In this document: positions 51,416 through 59,809 of the stretch, piece after piece | How the letters are laid out: each line of letters starts with the position of its first letter | Numbering within the stretch: position 1 is the stretch's first letter | DNA from: Lachnospiraceae bacterium | GTDB taxonomy: Bacteria; Bacillota; Clostridia; Lachnospirales; Lachnospiraceae | Assembly: GCA_015057405.1 (NCBI GenBank) | Contig: SVEK01000008.1 | Location: 1-64,000 of the forward strand | Reading direction: 5' to 3' | DNA: 64,000 bases | Made by a program: the position numbers and the translations under genes | Notes under the pieces: generated by a model | Told to the model about the DNA's origin: nothing | The model's database searches: none | The model's input: only the letters and a program-made list of their open reading frames with translations

Positions 51416-52174
51416 TTAAAACCCCATGTCCATCTCAATAAATTCAAGGGAATTGAATTTATGATTTCTGTTGACAGCAAGATACCTGTCAGTCACTTCC
51501 TTAATCTGACCAAGCACTTCTTCAGTAACCTTAAATGTATATAACTTTTCTAACGGTGTTGAAAGAATAAACTGCAAAGCATATACGGTTCCCGGCAACA
51601 GTTGTATTCCGTCTATACATTTTTTTACACATTCCGCACATAAAAGACCATGGTTAGAAACAGAAAAATACTCCGGCTTAACTCCTTCTGCCAATGTTTT
51701 ATGACATCCTACACACCCAAATACCTCCGGCATTTCTCCGCTTTGTCGTAACATTCTCCATTCAAATATGTATCTGATTAATTCATTTCCTATAGTCTGC
51801 TTTTCAAGAGCCTTTAACGACTGATACAGTAACAAAAGTTCATTCCCCGCATACAGATTTTCCCGCGTATAATAATCTGCTATTTCACACAAATAGGATG
51901 CGTAATAATACATGTCCAAATCTTTCATAAGTCCGTCAAAATGATTGCTTATCTCGGCTCCGGTCACAGTATATGAATCCCTTCCCGCATACATAAAAAA
52001 CTCACCAAATGAAAAGGGTCTTGTTGCTGTTACTAAGGGGTTTTTAGGTTTAACTGCCCCCCTGGCAAATGCAGATATCTTCCCTTTTTCTCTGGTGAGT
52101 AATACTATTCTTCTGTCTGACTCTCCAATATTACCCGAAGAGAGTACAATTCCCATAACAGTTTCTGAAGCCAT
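51416..52174 (-). CDS. recO: DNA repair protein RecO
   Basis: RecO loads RecA with RecR and anneals single-stranded DNA. The 252-residue product has the N-terminal OB-fold (GIVLSSGNIGESDRRIVLLTREKGKISAFARGA), a helical domain and a zinc site CVGCHKTLAEGVKPEY with CAECVKK, four cysteines in all. Length is normal. It forms a cluster with era (and a small gene between), a common arrangement with DNA repair and GTPase genes in Firmicutes. Confidence 0.95.
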   Translation of the reverse strand: MASETVMGIVLSSGNIGESDRRIVLLTREKGKISAFARGAVKPKNPLVTATRPFSFGEFFMYAGRDSYTVTGAEISNHFDGLMKDLDMYYYASYLCEIADYYTRENLYAGNELLLLYQSLKALEKQTIGNELIRYIFEWRMLRQSGEMPEVFGCVGCHKTLAEGVKPEYFSVSNHGLLCAECVKKCIDGIQLLPGTVYALQFILSTPLEKLYTFKVTEEVLGQIKEVTDRYLAVNRNHKFNSLEFIEMDMGF

Positions 52175-52210
52175 CTGTTATTAATAACCTCTTTCCTTCT
52201 CAAAACACTT

Positions 52211-52408
52211 CTAAAATAATTCGATTCTTTCATCCCATGCAGGAAATCTGTCTTCACCCGACACAATATCACCGGCATATACATCCGATATCCTTACCTC
52301 CCCGGTCAGTTCATCTTCCGTATCCGCCTCGCATGTACAGGCATATTCAAGATAATCTTCTATTCTTCCTGTTTTCTCGAATCTTTTCCAAAACACATTA
52401 TTTCCCAT
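52211..52408 (-). CDS. Small acidic hypothetical protein between era and recO
   Basis: The 65-residue product (MGNNVFWKRFEKTGRIEDYL and on) is acidic, with a CTCEADTEDE stretch, and ends FPAWDERIELF. Genes of this kind, short and placed between era and recO, occur in Lachnospiraceae; the protein resembles a YqzL-like position but not its sequence. A GGAGG site precedes the ATG. No function is known. Confidence 0.6.
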   Translation of the reverse strand: MGNNVFWKRFEKTGRIEDYLEYACTCEADTEDELTGEVRISDVYAGDIVSGEDRFPAWDERIELF

Positions 52409-52501
52409 ATCAAATCCTCCTATTAGCTATTTCCTGTCTGCTATACTAATAGTTTCTCCTTATATGAGATATGATATTCAAATAAATGTGTGTAAAATTA
52501 T

Positions 52502-53416
52502 CTATTCTTCGTCAAGATATCCAAAATTCTTAATCAGAAAATCACTGTCTCTCCATGCTTTTTTTACCTTAACCCACAACTGCAGATTTACTTTCGTTCC
52601 TAACATGGTTTCAATGTCTTTTCTTGCCTCACTGCCAATCTCTTTTAGCATACTTCCCTGTTTGCCAATAATAATACCTTTATGTGAATCTCTTTCACAA
52701 ATAATAGTCGCGTCAATATCAACTATTCCCGGTCGTCCCTTATTTCCTTTTCTTTCTTTCATTCTCTCAATGGCAACAGCTATTCCGTGAGGAATCTCAT
52801 CATCAAGCTTCCTTAGTGCCTTCTCACGGATTAACTCAGCAGCAATCTGTCTCTCCGGCTGATCTGTTACGGTCTCTTCATCGTAATACATCGGACCGTT
52901 ATCGAGATATTTGAACAATTCAGGAATAAGAGCATCTGTATTTTCACCGGTAAGTGCTGACATCGGAATTATTTCGGCAAATTTACATATATCTTTGTAG
53001 GCATCTATAAATACGAGTATTTCCTCCTTCTTAACCTTGTCAATTTTATTAATCACAAGGATTATAGGAGTATCCACCTTTGCAAGTTTTTCAGCGATAT
53101 ATCTTTCGCCGGCACCGATAAAATCAGAAGCTTCAACAAGCCATACAATAACGTCCACATCCTTAAGAGTGTTCTCAGCAACAGACACCATAAATTCACC
53201 AAGCTTATTTTTTGCCTTATGAATTCCCGGAGTATCCAAAAAAATGATTTGGCCTTTCTCATCCGTATACACAGTCTGTATTCTGTTTCTGGTAGTCTGA
53301 GGTTTATTTGACGTAATAGCAATTTTTTGACCAATCAATCTGTTCATAAGCGTTGATTTGCCAACATTCGGTCTTCCTATAAGAGCCACAAATCCTGACT
53401 TGTAATTATTATTCAT
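52502..53416 (-). CDS. era: GTPase Era
   Basis: Era binds 16S rRNA and helps 30S assembly. The 304-residue product has the complete G motifs: GRPNVGKSTLMNRL (G1), TTRNRI (G2), DTPGIHKAKN (G3), NKIDKVKKE (G4) and SALTGENTD (G5), and a KH domain with IIGKQGSMLKEIGSEARKDIE. Length is normal. It follows the M16C peptidase gene by about 15 nt on the minus strand and precedes the small acidic gene and recO. Confidence 0.97.
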   Translation of the reverse strand: MNNNYKSGFVALIGRPNVGKSTLMNRLIGQKIAITSNKPQTTRNRIQTVYTDEKGQIIFLDTPGIHKAKNKLGEFMVSVAENTLKDVDVIVWLVEASDFIGAGERYIAEKLAKVDTPIILVINKIDKVKKEEILVFIDAYKDICKFAEIIPMSALTGENTDALIPELFKYLDNGPMYYDEETVTDQPERQIAAELIREKALRKLDDEIPHGIAVAIERMKERKGNKGRPGIVDIDATIICERDSHKGIIIGKQGSMLKEIGSEARKDIETMLGTKVNLQLWVKVKKAWRDSDFLIKNFGYLDEE

Positions 53417-53431
53417 ATAAGTTTTCCTCTC

Positions 53432-56368
53432 TTAGTTTAACTTTTCAATCAATCCAAACAGTTCCTTATTACCTTCTATCGCTGCTTCACTTCCCACAAC
53501 ACATATACTTTCACAATCAAGAACTGCCCTTACATGTGCTGCAAGCTTTCGTATATCTTCTTTTGTAAGAGACAATATTTCATCTCTTTCCTTCTGCAGA
53601 GCAAACCTGTCTGCACCACTAAGGTACATGTTATAGGCCAGTCTTCCCATAGCTCTTGGAGTAAGGGGAGCATCAACATCACTCATGGTTCCGATGATAT
53701 ATTTGGTTATTTCTCTTTCGTCGGCTTCAAATTCTTCAATATATTTTGGTATATCCTCATATACTGTATTGGTTTCTGCAAGATTAGGATCTCTGTAAGA
53801 CACAAAATATGCATTACCGCTTCTTGTAAAGCCTGATATTGCACCGTATGCCCCACCTTTTATCCTTATATTTGACCATAAATAGTCATAATTAAGTATA
53901 GTTTTAAGAACCTTCAGATGTCCTGTATAACTGTAGCCCTTTTTAATAAAGTTACCGGTTCTTGCAACATACTGAACTTTACCCGGAGCCATAAAGCCTT
54001 CATTCCATTTACCCATTACAGGCTTATATATCGGCAAAAGCGGTGGAAGTTCTTCGTCATTATCCGGATAAAATGACTCAAAAAGTTCATAACTTGCATC
54101 CTCAAAATGCTTATAACCTTCATCATCAGCTGTTATGCTTACAAGCAGCTTATTTCTTTTGAATATCTTATAAGTTAATGCTTCAAGAATCTTAATAATT
54201 CCGTCTGCATACTCATCATACTTATCACACAAAGCTGACAGGAATCTGTAAAATGCAATTCCTCCAACCTGATTCTGGCAGAATGCCGACTTCGAATCGT
54301 ACGCAAGACCTCTTTCCAGCGCCGTAGCATTACCGGACGCTTCCAAAGACCCCTTAAGCTCTGCTCTCATTTCAAGAAGAATCTCCTTAACACGTGATAC
54401 ATTATTGATAATCGAACCTTTAATAATTTCCTGCATAAGTTCAAAAGCTCTTCCCATTGAAGAATACAAAACTCTTACACTTAATTCATACATAATCCGG
54501 TAATTGTCAGTGTTGCCTACCAAAGGAGTTACAGAAACATCCGTACTCATTCCTCCGGTGTTAAGATTAATCTCGTTGGACAATTCGAGATATCCGTAAT
54601 TAACGGTATCCACTGCTCCAAGAATAAATGACAACAGACTGATATACGGAATATATTCTTCAAGGTCAGTAACATCAAATGCAAGACAAATATAAGATAT
54701 TCCGTTAGTGTATAAGTTATGATGCAAAACAGGAATTGAACTGATTTCCTTTTTATCAAGATAAATAGGTCTACTCTGTCTGTCTATATCTTCTCTTTTT
54801 AGAAGCGGAATAGTACGAAGGGCTTCCGTAGAATCAGGAGTCTCCTGAAACTCCCTAAGTTTCTCTGTTTCTTCAATAATCGCTTTAATCTTATCTTGGC
54901 TAAGTGTTTCTTTATATGCTTTCAGCTTATCTGCAAGTTCACCGTCTTTACGTCCTGTAAGACCAACCTCAGGAAATATGGAAACAACAGATGCGTGAGT
55001 ATTTTTAAGCAGATATTTTTCTATTATTTTCTCAAAATAATCAGTTTCAATAAGCCCCCCTATTTTCTTAAATGTATCATTAAGGCTAAGCATATCAAAT
55101 GGCATATTGTCATCATAAAGCCAACTTTGCATTGCCTGAATTCCAAACATCAGCCCCTTAGGATATCGCCCGTAATCTGCTTCACGATATCTGAATTCAC
55201 TTCTGGACAGAGCAGCTTTTAATGACTTTTTATCGATTCCTTCTTTACATATTTTTTCAAGAGTTTCGGTAACTATCTTAACAAAATCTTCCTTCTTATC
55301 TACAGGAGCTTCGCTTGCCATGATACTAAACACTGACTGCATCAAATCATTGTCAAATGACGCACTGATATCCTCTCCCACACCTGCATCAACAAGAGCC
55401 TTTTTTAACGGAGCTCCCGGAACAAGAACAAGGGCATAAGTAAGCACCTGAAATGCAACAAGCAATTCTTTATTGCATGAACTGTCTATAACAAAATTGT
55501 AGCTGTAATACGCCTTGTCATCTTCATTTTGGGCAGAATAAAAGTCCTCATCATAGCGAACCTTATCAAATGCTTTCTGCATCGGAATCGCTGAATCAAC
55601 AAACATTTCATCAAAAAATCTGAGATAATATCTATCCATCCAAAGAAGCTTCTCTTCAATATCCATATCTCCGTACAAATAAATATAACTGTTCGACGGA
55701 TGATAATACTTCTTATGGAATTCTATAAAATCTTCATATGCCAAATCCGGAATATTGTCAGGGTCTCCTCCCGATTCAAAACCATATGCATTATCAGGAA
55801 ACAACGACTGTTGCACAAGTCTTGCCAGCTGTTGTTCCGGTGAAGAGAAAACACCTCTCATTTCATTATATACAACACCATTAATAGTAAGCGGAGACTC
55901 TTCATTTTCCAGTTCATAATGCCACCCTTCCTGATGGAATATTTCTTTTTTATCGTAAATATTTGGATAAAAAACCGCATCCATGTACACACTCATCAGA
56001 TTGGCAAAATCTTTGTCATTACAACTGGCAACAGGATAAATTGTCTTATCAGGATAAGTCATTGCATTAAGAAATGTATTGAGCGATCCTTTGCATAATT
56101 CAACAAACGGATCTTTAAGCGGATAGTCTCTGGAACCGCACAAAACCGAGTGCTCCGTAATATGGGCAACTCCGGTAGAATCACCCGGAGGAGTACGAAA
56201 ACCGATTGAAAAAACTTTGTTATTGTCATCATTGGAGATAACAGCAATTCTTGCACCACTTTTTTTATGCTTAAACAGATAACCTGCGCTATTAATATCC
56301 GCAATGTCCTCTTTCCTGATTAACTCATAAATATCCTTACATTTACCCTCAAATATCGTATTTGCCAT
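53432..56368 (-). CDS. M16C zinc metallopeptidase (presequence protease/insulinase family)
   Basis: The start is ATG 56368 (MANTIFEGKCKDIYEL), with GGTGTGG upstream; ATG 56389 is also possible. The 978-residue product has the inverted zinc motif HITEHSVLCGS, with the distal Glu in the following helix near residue 150, and four M16 repeats, as in PreP/CYM1. Its relatives in Firmicutes degrade short peptides, probably outside or at the membrane, although no signal peptide is seen here. It is upstream of era with 15 nt between them. A promoter lies at 56485-56512. Confidence 0.92.
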   Translation of the reverse strand: MANTIFEGKCKDIYELIRKEDIADINSAGYLFKHKKSGARIAVISNDDNNKVFSIGFRTPPGDSTGVAHITEHSVLCGSRDYPLKDPFVELCKGSLNTFLNAMTYPDKTIYPVASCNDKDFANLMSVYMDAVFYPNIYDKKEIFHQEGWHYELENEESPLTINGVVYNEMRGVFSSPEQQLARLVQQSLFPDNAYGFESGGDPDNIPDLAYEDFIEFHKKYYHPSNSYIYLYGDMDIEEKLLWMDRYYLRFFDEMFVDSAIPMQKAFDKVRYDEDFYSAQNEDDKAYYSYNFVIDSSCNKELLVAFQVLTYALVLVPGAPLKKALVDAGVGEDISASFDNDLMQSVFSIMASEAPVDKKEDFVKIVTETLEKICKEGIDKKSLKAALSRSEFRYREADYGRYPKGLMFGIQAMQSWLYDDNMPFDMLSLNDTFKKIGGLIETDYFEKIIEKYLLKNTHASVVSIFPEVGLTGRKDGELADKLKAYKETLSQDKIKAIIEETEKLREFQETPDSTEALRTIPLLKREDIDRQSRPIYLDKKEISSIPVLHHNLYTNGISYICLAFDVTDLEEYIPYISLLSFILGAVDTVNYGYLELSNEINLNTGGMSTDVSVTPLVGNTDNYRIMYELSVRVLYSSMGRAFELMQEIIKGSIINNVSRVKEILLEMRAELKGSLEASGNATALERGLAYDSKSAFCQNQVGGIAFYRFLSALCDKYDEYADGIIKILEALTYKIFKRNKLLVSITADDEGYKHFEDASYELFESFYPDNDEELPPLLPIYKPVMGKWNEGFMAPGKVQYVARTGNFIKKGYSYTGHLKVLKTILNYDYLWSNIRIKGGAYGAISGFTRSGNAYFVSYRDPNLAETNTVYEDIPKYIEEFEADEREITKYIIGTMSDVDAPLTPRAMGRLAYNMYLSGADRFALQKERDEILSLTKEDIRKLAAHVRAVLDCESICVVGSEAAIEGNKELFGLIEKLN

Positions 56369-56484
56369 TGTTGTAACCACACCTTTCATATCATATCAAA
56401 ATCCATACAGGCTTTTTCAACCCACATGCTCCATAAATAAGCAAATAATCACCTGTCTGATATAGTTTGTCTCTGTTAATATAT

Positions 56485-56512
56485 AGTATACCAACTTAGC
56501 ATAAATTGACAA
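56485..56512 (-). promoter_or_regulatory. Probable promoter of the M16C peptidase-era operon
   Basis: On the minus strand TTGTCA (56507-56512) and TATACT (56485-56490) are 16 nt apart, about 115 nt upstream of the peptidase start. It is divergent from the cold-shock promoter 8 nt away. Confidence 0.55.
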
Positions 56513-56519
56513 GTTTTAT

Positions 56520-56548
56520 TTGACATTTGCCCATATCTATGATAAAGT
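56520..56548 (+). promoter_or_regulatory. Probable promoter of the cold-shock gene
   Basis: TTGACA (56520-56525) and TAAAGT (56543-56548) are separated by 17 nt. The leader to the ATG at 56590 is about 35 nt, without the long 5' leader seen in E. coli cspA. Confidence 0.55.
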
Positions 56549-56589
56549 CAAAATGTTGTTAATATCTTTATTTTAGGAGGCAATTGAAC

Positions 56590-56787
56590 ATGGAAGGAAC
56601 AGTAAAATGGTTTAATGCGAAAAAGGGCTTCGGTTTCATCTCAGATGAAGAAGGAAATGATGTATTCGTTCATTTCTCAGCATTGCAGATGGATGGCTTC
56701 AAAGTATTAGACGAAGGCGACAAGGTATCTTTTGAAGTTATCAACGGCGAAAAAGGACCTCAGGCTGCAAACGTAGTTAAGTTATAA
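56590..56787 (+). CDS. csp: Cold-shock protein
   Basis: The start is ATG 56590, with AGGAGG 9 nt upstream. The 65-residue product is a typical single cold-shock domain that binds single-stranded RNA and [23 protein letters not shown] has RNP1 and VFVHFSAL has RNP2. It probably acts as an RNA chaperone. It has its own promoter and an intrinsic terminator 95 nt downstream. Confidence 0.97.
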   Translation: MEGTVKWFNAKKGFGFISDEEGNDVFVHFSALQMDGFKVLDEGDKVSFEVINGEKGPQAANVVKL

Positions 56788-56881
56788 TCCCCGCATGAAT
56801 CATTTTAATTTTTATTAATAGATTATACTAGCAATAAAAGTTATAAATGTTATTAATGTAAGAAGTGGTTGTAACAACAAG

Positions 56882-56916
56882 GGACTGATATATCTCGATA
56901 TATCAGTCCTTTTTTG
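56882..56916 (+). terminator. Intrinsic terminator of the cold-shock gene
   Basis: GGACTGATATAT and ATATATCAGTCC form a perfect stem with a CTCG loop, followed by six T. Confidence 0.9.
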
Positions 56917-57284
56917 TTTATCGTCATTTTTGTTTGATATCTATTTTTTATTCTTTATTGTTCGTCTCTAATTAGTTAATTCTATGGTATATTTCAACTC
57001 TCTGAATTATGTTTCTATTACCGGTTTTAAGTAAATATCAATAACGAAAAACACTCTCACACTCCAAATTTTTGTTAATTATTATTTTATAATTCTATAT
57101 GTCTTTTACATTGTTTTTAATGCATTATTTTGATTTTTTCACCTAAATTTAACAACATATACCAATTATACCCGTTTTTTGTCGTTTCATCCAAAAGCAA
57201 ACATTTTTTATTTTTAATATGTTACAATCAAATTGCATTGTGAAACTTGTTGTAGCAAAAATATAATTGGGAAGGCAATTTAGC
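56917..57284. other. AT-rich intergenic stretch before the lipoprotein cluster
   Basis: About 370 bp of AT-rich DNA. Its last 60 bp, from about 57225 (CAAATTGCATTGTGAAAC onward), is repeated before each of the next two lipoprotein genes. A TATAAT at about 57259 lies too close to the ribosome binding site to be the main promoter. Nothing else is supported. Confidence 0.4.
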
Positions 57285-57749
57285 ATGAAGAGATTAATGA
57301 TTATTGGGATAACTATAATCGCATTATTGTGCGGATGCGGACAGAAAACAGAAGTTCCTGAAGAAACTTATGATGCAGAGGACGGTGGTGGTAATGCCCC
57401 CTTGTTCTTAGTAGGCGGAGAGCTTATTTCATATGAGGATACGGGAGATGGAAATTGTGTTATTAAACTCAAGGTATGGAATCATGCCATCAGAGATAAA
57501 GATAAAAAACAAATGGATATTAAATATGCTGAAATCACAACAACTATGGAAGTTTTTAAGCCATTTTCACGAATAGATCCAATGCGAGACGATACCCGCG
57601 AAATAATGCCGGGAGATTATGTAATGTGTTGCCCGATTGATTGGGATCTTAGTCTGAACGGCAACTATCCAATGAAAGTAAAGGACAACACATTATATGC
57701 GGAAATAGGCGATATGATTTGGTGGAAATACGCTGAAGAAGTATATTGA
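57285..57749 (+). CDS. Lipoprotein, tandem paralogue 1
   Basis: The start is ATG 57285 (MKRLMIIGITIIALLCGCGQ), preceded by GGGAAGG; an earlier ATG at 57267 is in the repeated leader. The 154-residue product has a lipoprotein signal peptide with the lipobox LLCGC and an acidic, variable stretch, then a conserved core (GELISYEDTGDGNCVIKLKV, YAEITTTMEVF, REIMPGDYV, DNTLYAEIGDMIWW). I do not recognise the family. It is the first of three near-identical copies arrayed in tandem, about 700 bp apart, each with the same upstream and downstream DNA. Confidence 0.7.
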   Translation: MKRLMIIGITIIALLCGCGQKTEVPEETYDAEDGGGNAPLFLVGGELISYEDTGDGNCVIKLKVWNHAIRDKDKKQMDIKYAEITTTMEVFKPFSRIDPMRDDTREIMPGDYVMCCPIDWDLSLNGNYPMKVKDNTLYAEIGDMIWWKYAEEVY

Positions 57750-57815
57750 ACTGAGCGAAATATATGGGGACGACATTTTTGATAGTTGATAACACACTAC
57801 ATGTGTGACGTTCCG

Positions 57816-57868
57816 CCTTTATTTTGGCTACTTATCCCCCATTGGGGGATAGTGGTTCAAAATAAAGG
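57816..57868. repeat. 53-bp hairpin repeat after lipoprotein copy 1
   Basis: An inverted repeat with outer arms CCTTTATTTTG/CAAAATAAAGG and inner arms ATCCCCC/GGGGGAT. It has no T-run, so it is not a classic terminator. The same element follows copies 2 and 3. Confidence 0.75.
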
Positions 57869-57981
57869 ATATCATTCAAAATGTACCGTTGTTTCGTACA
57901 GTTTTGTGTACTCCATTGCTGCAATTGAATTGCATTGTGAAACTTGTTGTAGCAAAAATATAATTGGGAAGGCAATTCGGT

Positions 57982-58431
57982 ATGAAGAGATTAATGATTA
58001 TTGGGATAACTATAATCGCATTATTGTGCGGATGCGGACAAAAAACAGAAGTTCCTGAAAAGACTATTGATGAAGAGGACGGCACAGGTGAAATCCCCAT
58101 TTTTTTGGTGGAGGGCGAGCTTATTTCATATGAGGATACGGGAGATGGGAATTGTGTTATTAAGCTCAAGGTATGGAACCATGCCATCAACGAAAAAAGA
58201 CGGGCAGATATTAGATATGCCGAAATCACAACAACCATGGAAGTTTTTATGCCATTTCCAGAAATAGACCCGAATAGGTATAATCCCCGCGAAATAATGC
58301 CGGGGGATTATGTAATGTGTTGTCCGCTTGACTGGGATCATAGTCTGAACGGCAACTATCCAATGAAAGTAGAGGACAACACATTATATGCGGAAATAGG
58401 CGATATGATTTGGTGGAGATACGCTGATTAA
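57982..58431 (+). CDS. Lipoprotein, tandem paralogue 2
   Basis: The start is ATG 57982 with GGGAAGG upstream, in a leader nearly identical to copy 1. The 149-residue product shares the signal peptide exactly and most of the core with copy 1, diverging chiefly in the stretch after the lipobox (EKTIDEEDGTGEIPIF) and at NEKRRADIRYAEI. The identity of the noncoding flanks suggests recent duplication by unequal crossing-over. It is probably anchored in the outer face of the membrane; function is unknown. Confidence 0.7.
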   Translation: MKRLMIIGITIIALLCGCGQKTEVPEKTIDEEDGTGEIPIFLVEGELISYEDTGDGNCVIKLKVWNHAINEKRRADIRYAEITTTMEVFMPFPEIDPNRYNPREIMPGDYVMCCPLDWDHSLNGNYPMKVEDNTLYAEIGDMIWWRYAD

Positions 58432-58525
58432 TGCAAAAACTAAAAAAGAAGAACTGAAAGAAATATAAGGTGACGACATTTTTGATAGTTGATAACAGAT
58501 AACACGCTACATGCACAACGTTACG

Positions 58526-58578
58526 CCTTTATTTTGGCTACTTATCCCCCATTGGGGGATAGTGGTTCAAAATAAAGG
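58526..58578. repeat. 53-bp hairpin repeat after lipoprotein copy 2
   Basis: Identical in arms and loop to the element at 57816-57868. The surrounding DNA (GATAGTTGATAAC before, TCATTCAAAATG after) is also shared. Confidence 0.75.
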
Positions 58579-58691
58579 ATATCATTCAAAATGTACCGTT
58601 GTTTCGTACAGTTTTGTGTACTCCATTGCCGCAATCAAATTGCATTGTGAAACTTGTTGTAGCAAAAATATAATTGGGGAGGCAATTCGGT

Positions 58692-59183
58692 ATGAAGAGA
58701 TTAATCATTATTGGGATAACTATAATCGCATTATTGTGCGGATGCGGACAAAAAACAGAAGTTCCTGAAAAGACTATTGATGAAGATGCAGAGGAAGATG
58801 GATATAATACTCCCTTGTTCCTAGTAGGTGGAGAACTTATTTCATATGAGGATACGGGAGATGGAAATTGTGTTATTAAGCTCAAGGTATGGTATGATGC
58901 CCTCAAAAACATAAAGCCGGACGATGTTAAATATGCTGAGATTACAACAACTATGAAAGCATTTGCGCCATATTCACGAATAGATCCGCGTCTAGAGGAT
59001 TCCCGAGAAATAATGCCGGGAGATTATGTATCGTGTTATCCAACTGACTGGAACTATGAGTTGAAGGGCAACACGTTATATGTGAACATGGATGATATGA
59101 TTCTGTGGGAATATGCTGAAGATGCAGAGTATGTAAAAGAATACATAAAATCAATGTATGGCTATGACGTTGATAACAGATAA
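58692..59183 (+). CDS. Lipoprotein, tandem paralogue 3
   Basis: The start is ATG 58692, preceded by GGGGAGG. The 163-residue product keeps the signal peptide, the lipobox LLCGC and the GELISYEDTGDGNCVIKLKV block but diverges more in the C-terminal third (YPTDWNYELKGNTLYVNMDD) and carries a longer tail (YVKEYIKSMYGYDVDNR). It is the last intact copy. Divergence after the core suggests that this copy is older, or that copies 1 and 2 were made even by gene conversion. Confidence 0.7.
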   Translation: MKRLIIIGITIIALLCGCGQKTEVPEKTIDEDAEEDGYNTPLFLVGGELISYEDTGDGNCVIKLKVWYDALKNIKPDDVKYAEITTTMKAFAPYSRIDPRLEDSREIMPGDYVSCYPTDWNYELKGNTLYVNMDDMILWEYAEDAEYVKEYIKSMYGYDVDNR

Positions 59184-59206
59184 CACGCTACATGCACAAC
59201 GTTACA

Positions 59207-59256
59207 CCTTTATTTTGGCGGCTTACCCGATTTGGAGATAGTGGTTCAAAATAAAG
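59207..59256. repeat. Degenerate hairpin repeat after lipoprotein copy 3
   Basis: The outer arms CTTTATTTTG and CAAAATAAAG persist, but the inner GC-rich arms are changed (ACCCGATTTGGAG). It marks the end of the duplicated block. Confidence 0.6.
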
Positions 59257-59262
59257 CGATAT

Positions 59263-59514
59263 CAAATAAAATGTACTGTTACAGTAATTCGTAATAAGTC
59301 AATCGTTAAAAAGATATTAGTAAACGTAGTTAAGAAAACGAAAAAGAAGAATGATAATACAGAATTGAATGGTCTTAAAAAGGGTGATATGGTTAATATG
59401 ATTAGCTCCTTTAAATACAACTATAAACAAGAGAATGACACACTATATTTTTATCCGGAAGCCGGATTGAGGATAAGATTAACGAACATGACATTCTATT
59501 ACACCAATGATTAA
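59263..59514 (+). pseudogene. C-terminal remnant of a diverged fourth lipoprotein-like gene
   Basis: After the third hairpin the frame is open, without a good start, through a Lys-rich stretch and then LKKGDMVNMISSF, ENDTLYFYPEAGLRI and a stop at 59514. The GD.V...DNTLY...G arrangement matches the C-terminal core of the three lipoproteins. It looks like the tail of a fourth copy that lost its signal peptide and front half. An ATG at 59389 could allow a 41-residue peptide, but with no ribosome binding site. Confidence 0.4.
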
Positions 59515-59809
59515 GTAAGTATTGGTAGGGTAAATTATTTTGTGTACTCCCCAAGTTTTGATGGAAAAATCTTAAAACTTAATAATTATTTTAATAATAA
59601 GCGCATAGTTTCAGGGCGGATTTAAATTTGATAAGTAAGCTGTCAGCATATTAACGCAAGCCTTTAGGCATTGACGCAAGCGGCAAGTAAAACGGCAATT
59701 AATTTTGCAAAAATATTGCAAGAAATCCTACACTACCCTCGAATTAATATTTGAGAAGATCAAGGTAGTGTACAACAAACTAAAATAAAAAATATTTGGA
59801 GGTATTACC
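59515..59809. other. Intergenic stretch before the secreted protein gene
   Basis: About 295 bp. It contains a 9-bp inverted repeat, TACACTACC (59729-59737) and GGTAGTGTA (59764-59772), 26 nt apart, which lies just upstream of the next gene and could be a regulatory hairpin or operator. No coding frame is supported. Confidence 0.35.

Noticed and set aside
56917-57284. Small genes in the AT-rich gap after the cold-shock gene
   Set aside because: No frame has a ribosome binding site and protein-like composition.
57225-57285. TTGTGA-18-TATAAT as promoter of each lipoprotein gene
   Set aside because: Transcription would start inside the ribosome binding site, so the promoter would give almost leaderless RNA; it was not listed.
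57816-57868. 53-bp hairpin as intrinsic terminator
   Set aside because: There is no T-run on either side of the stem.
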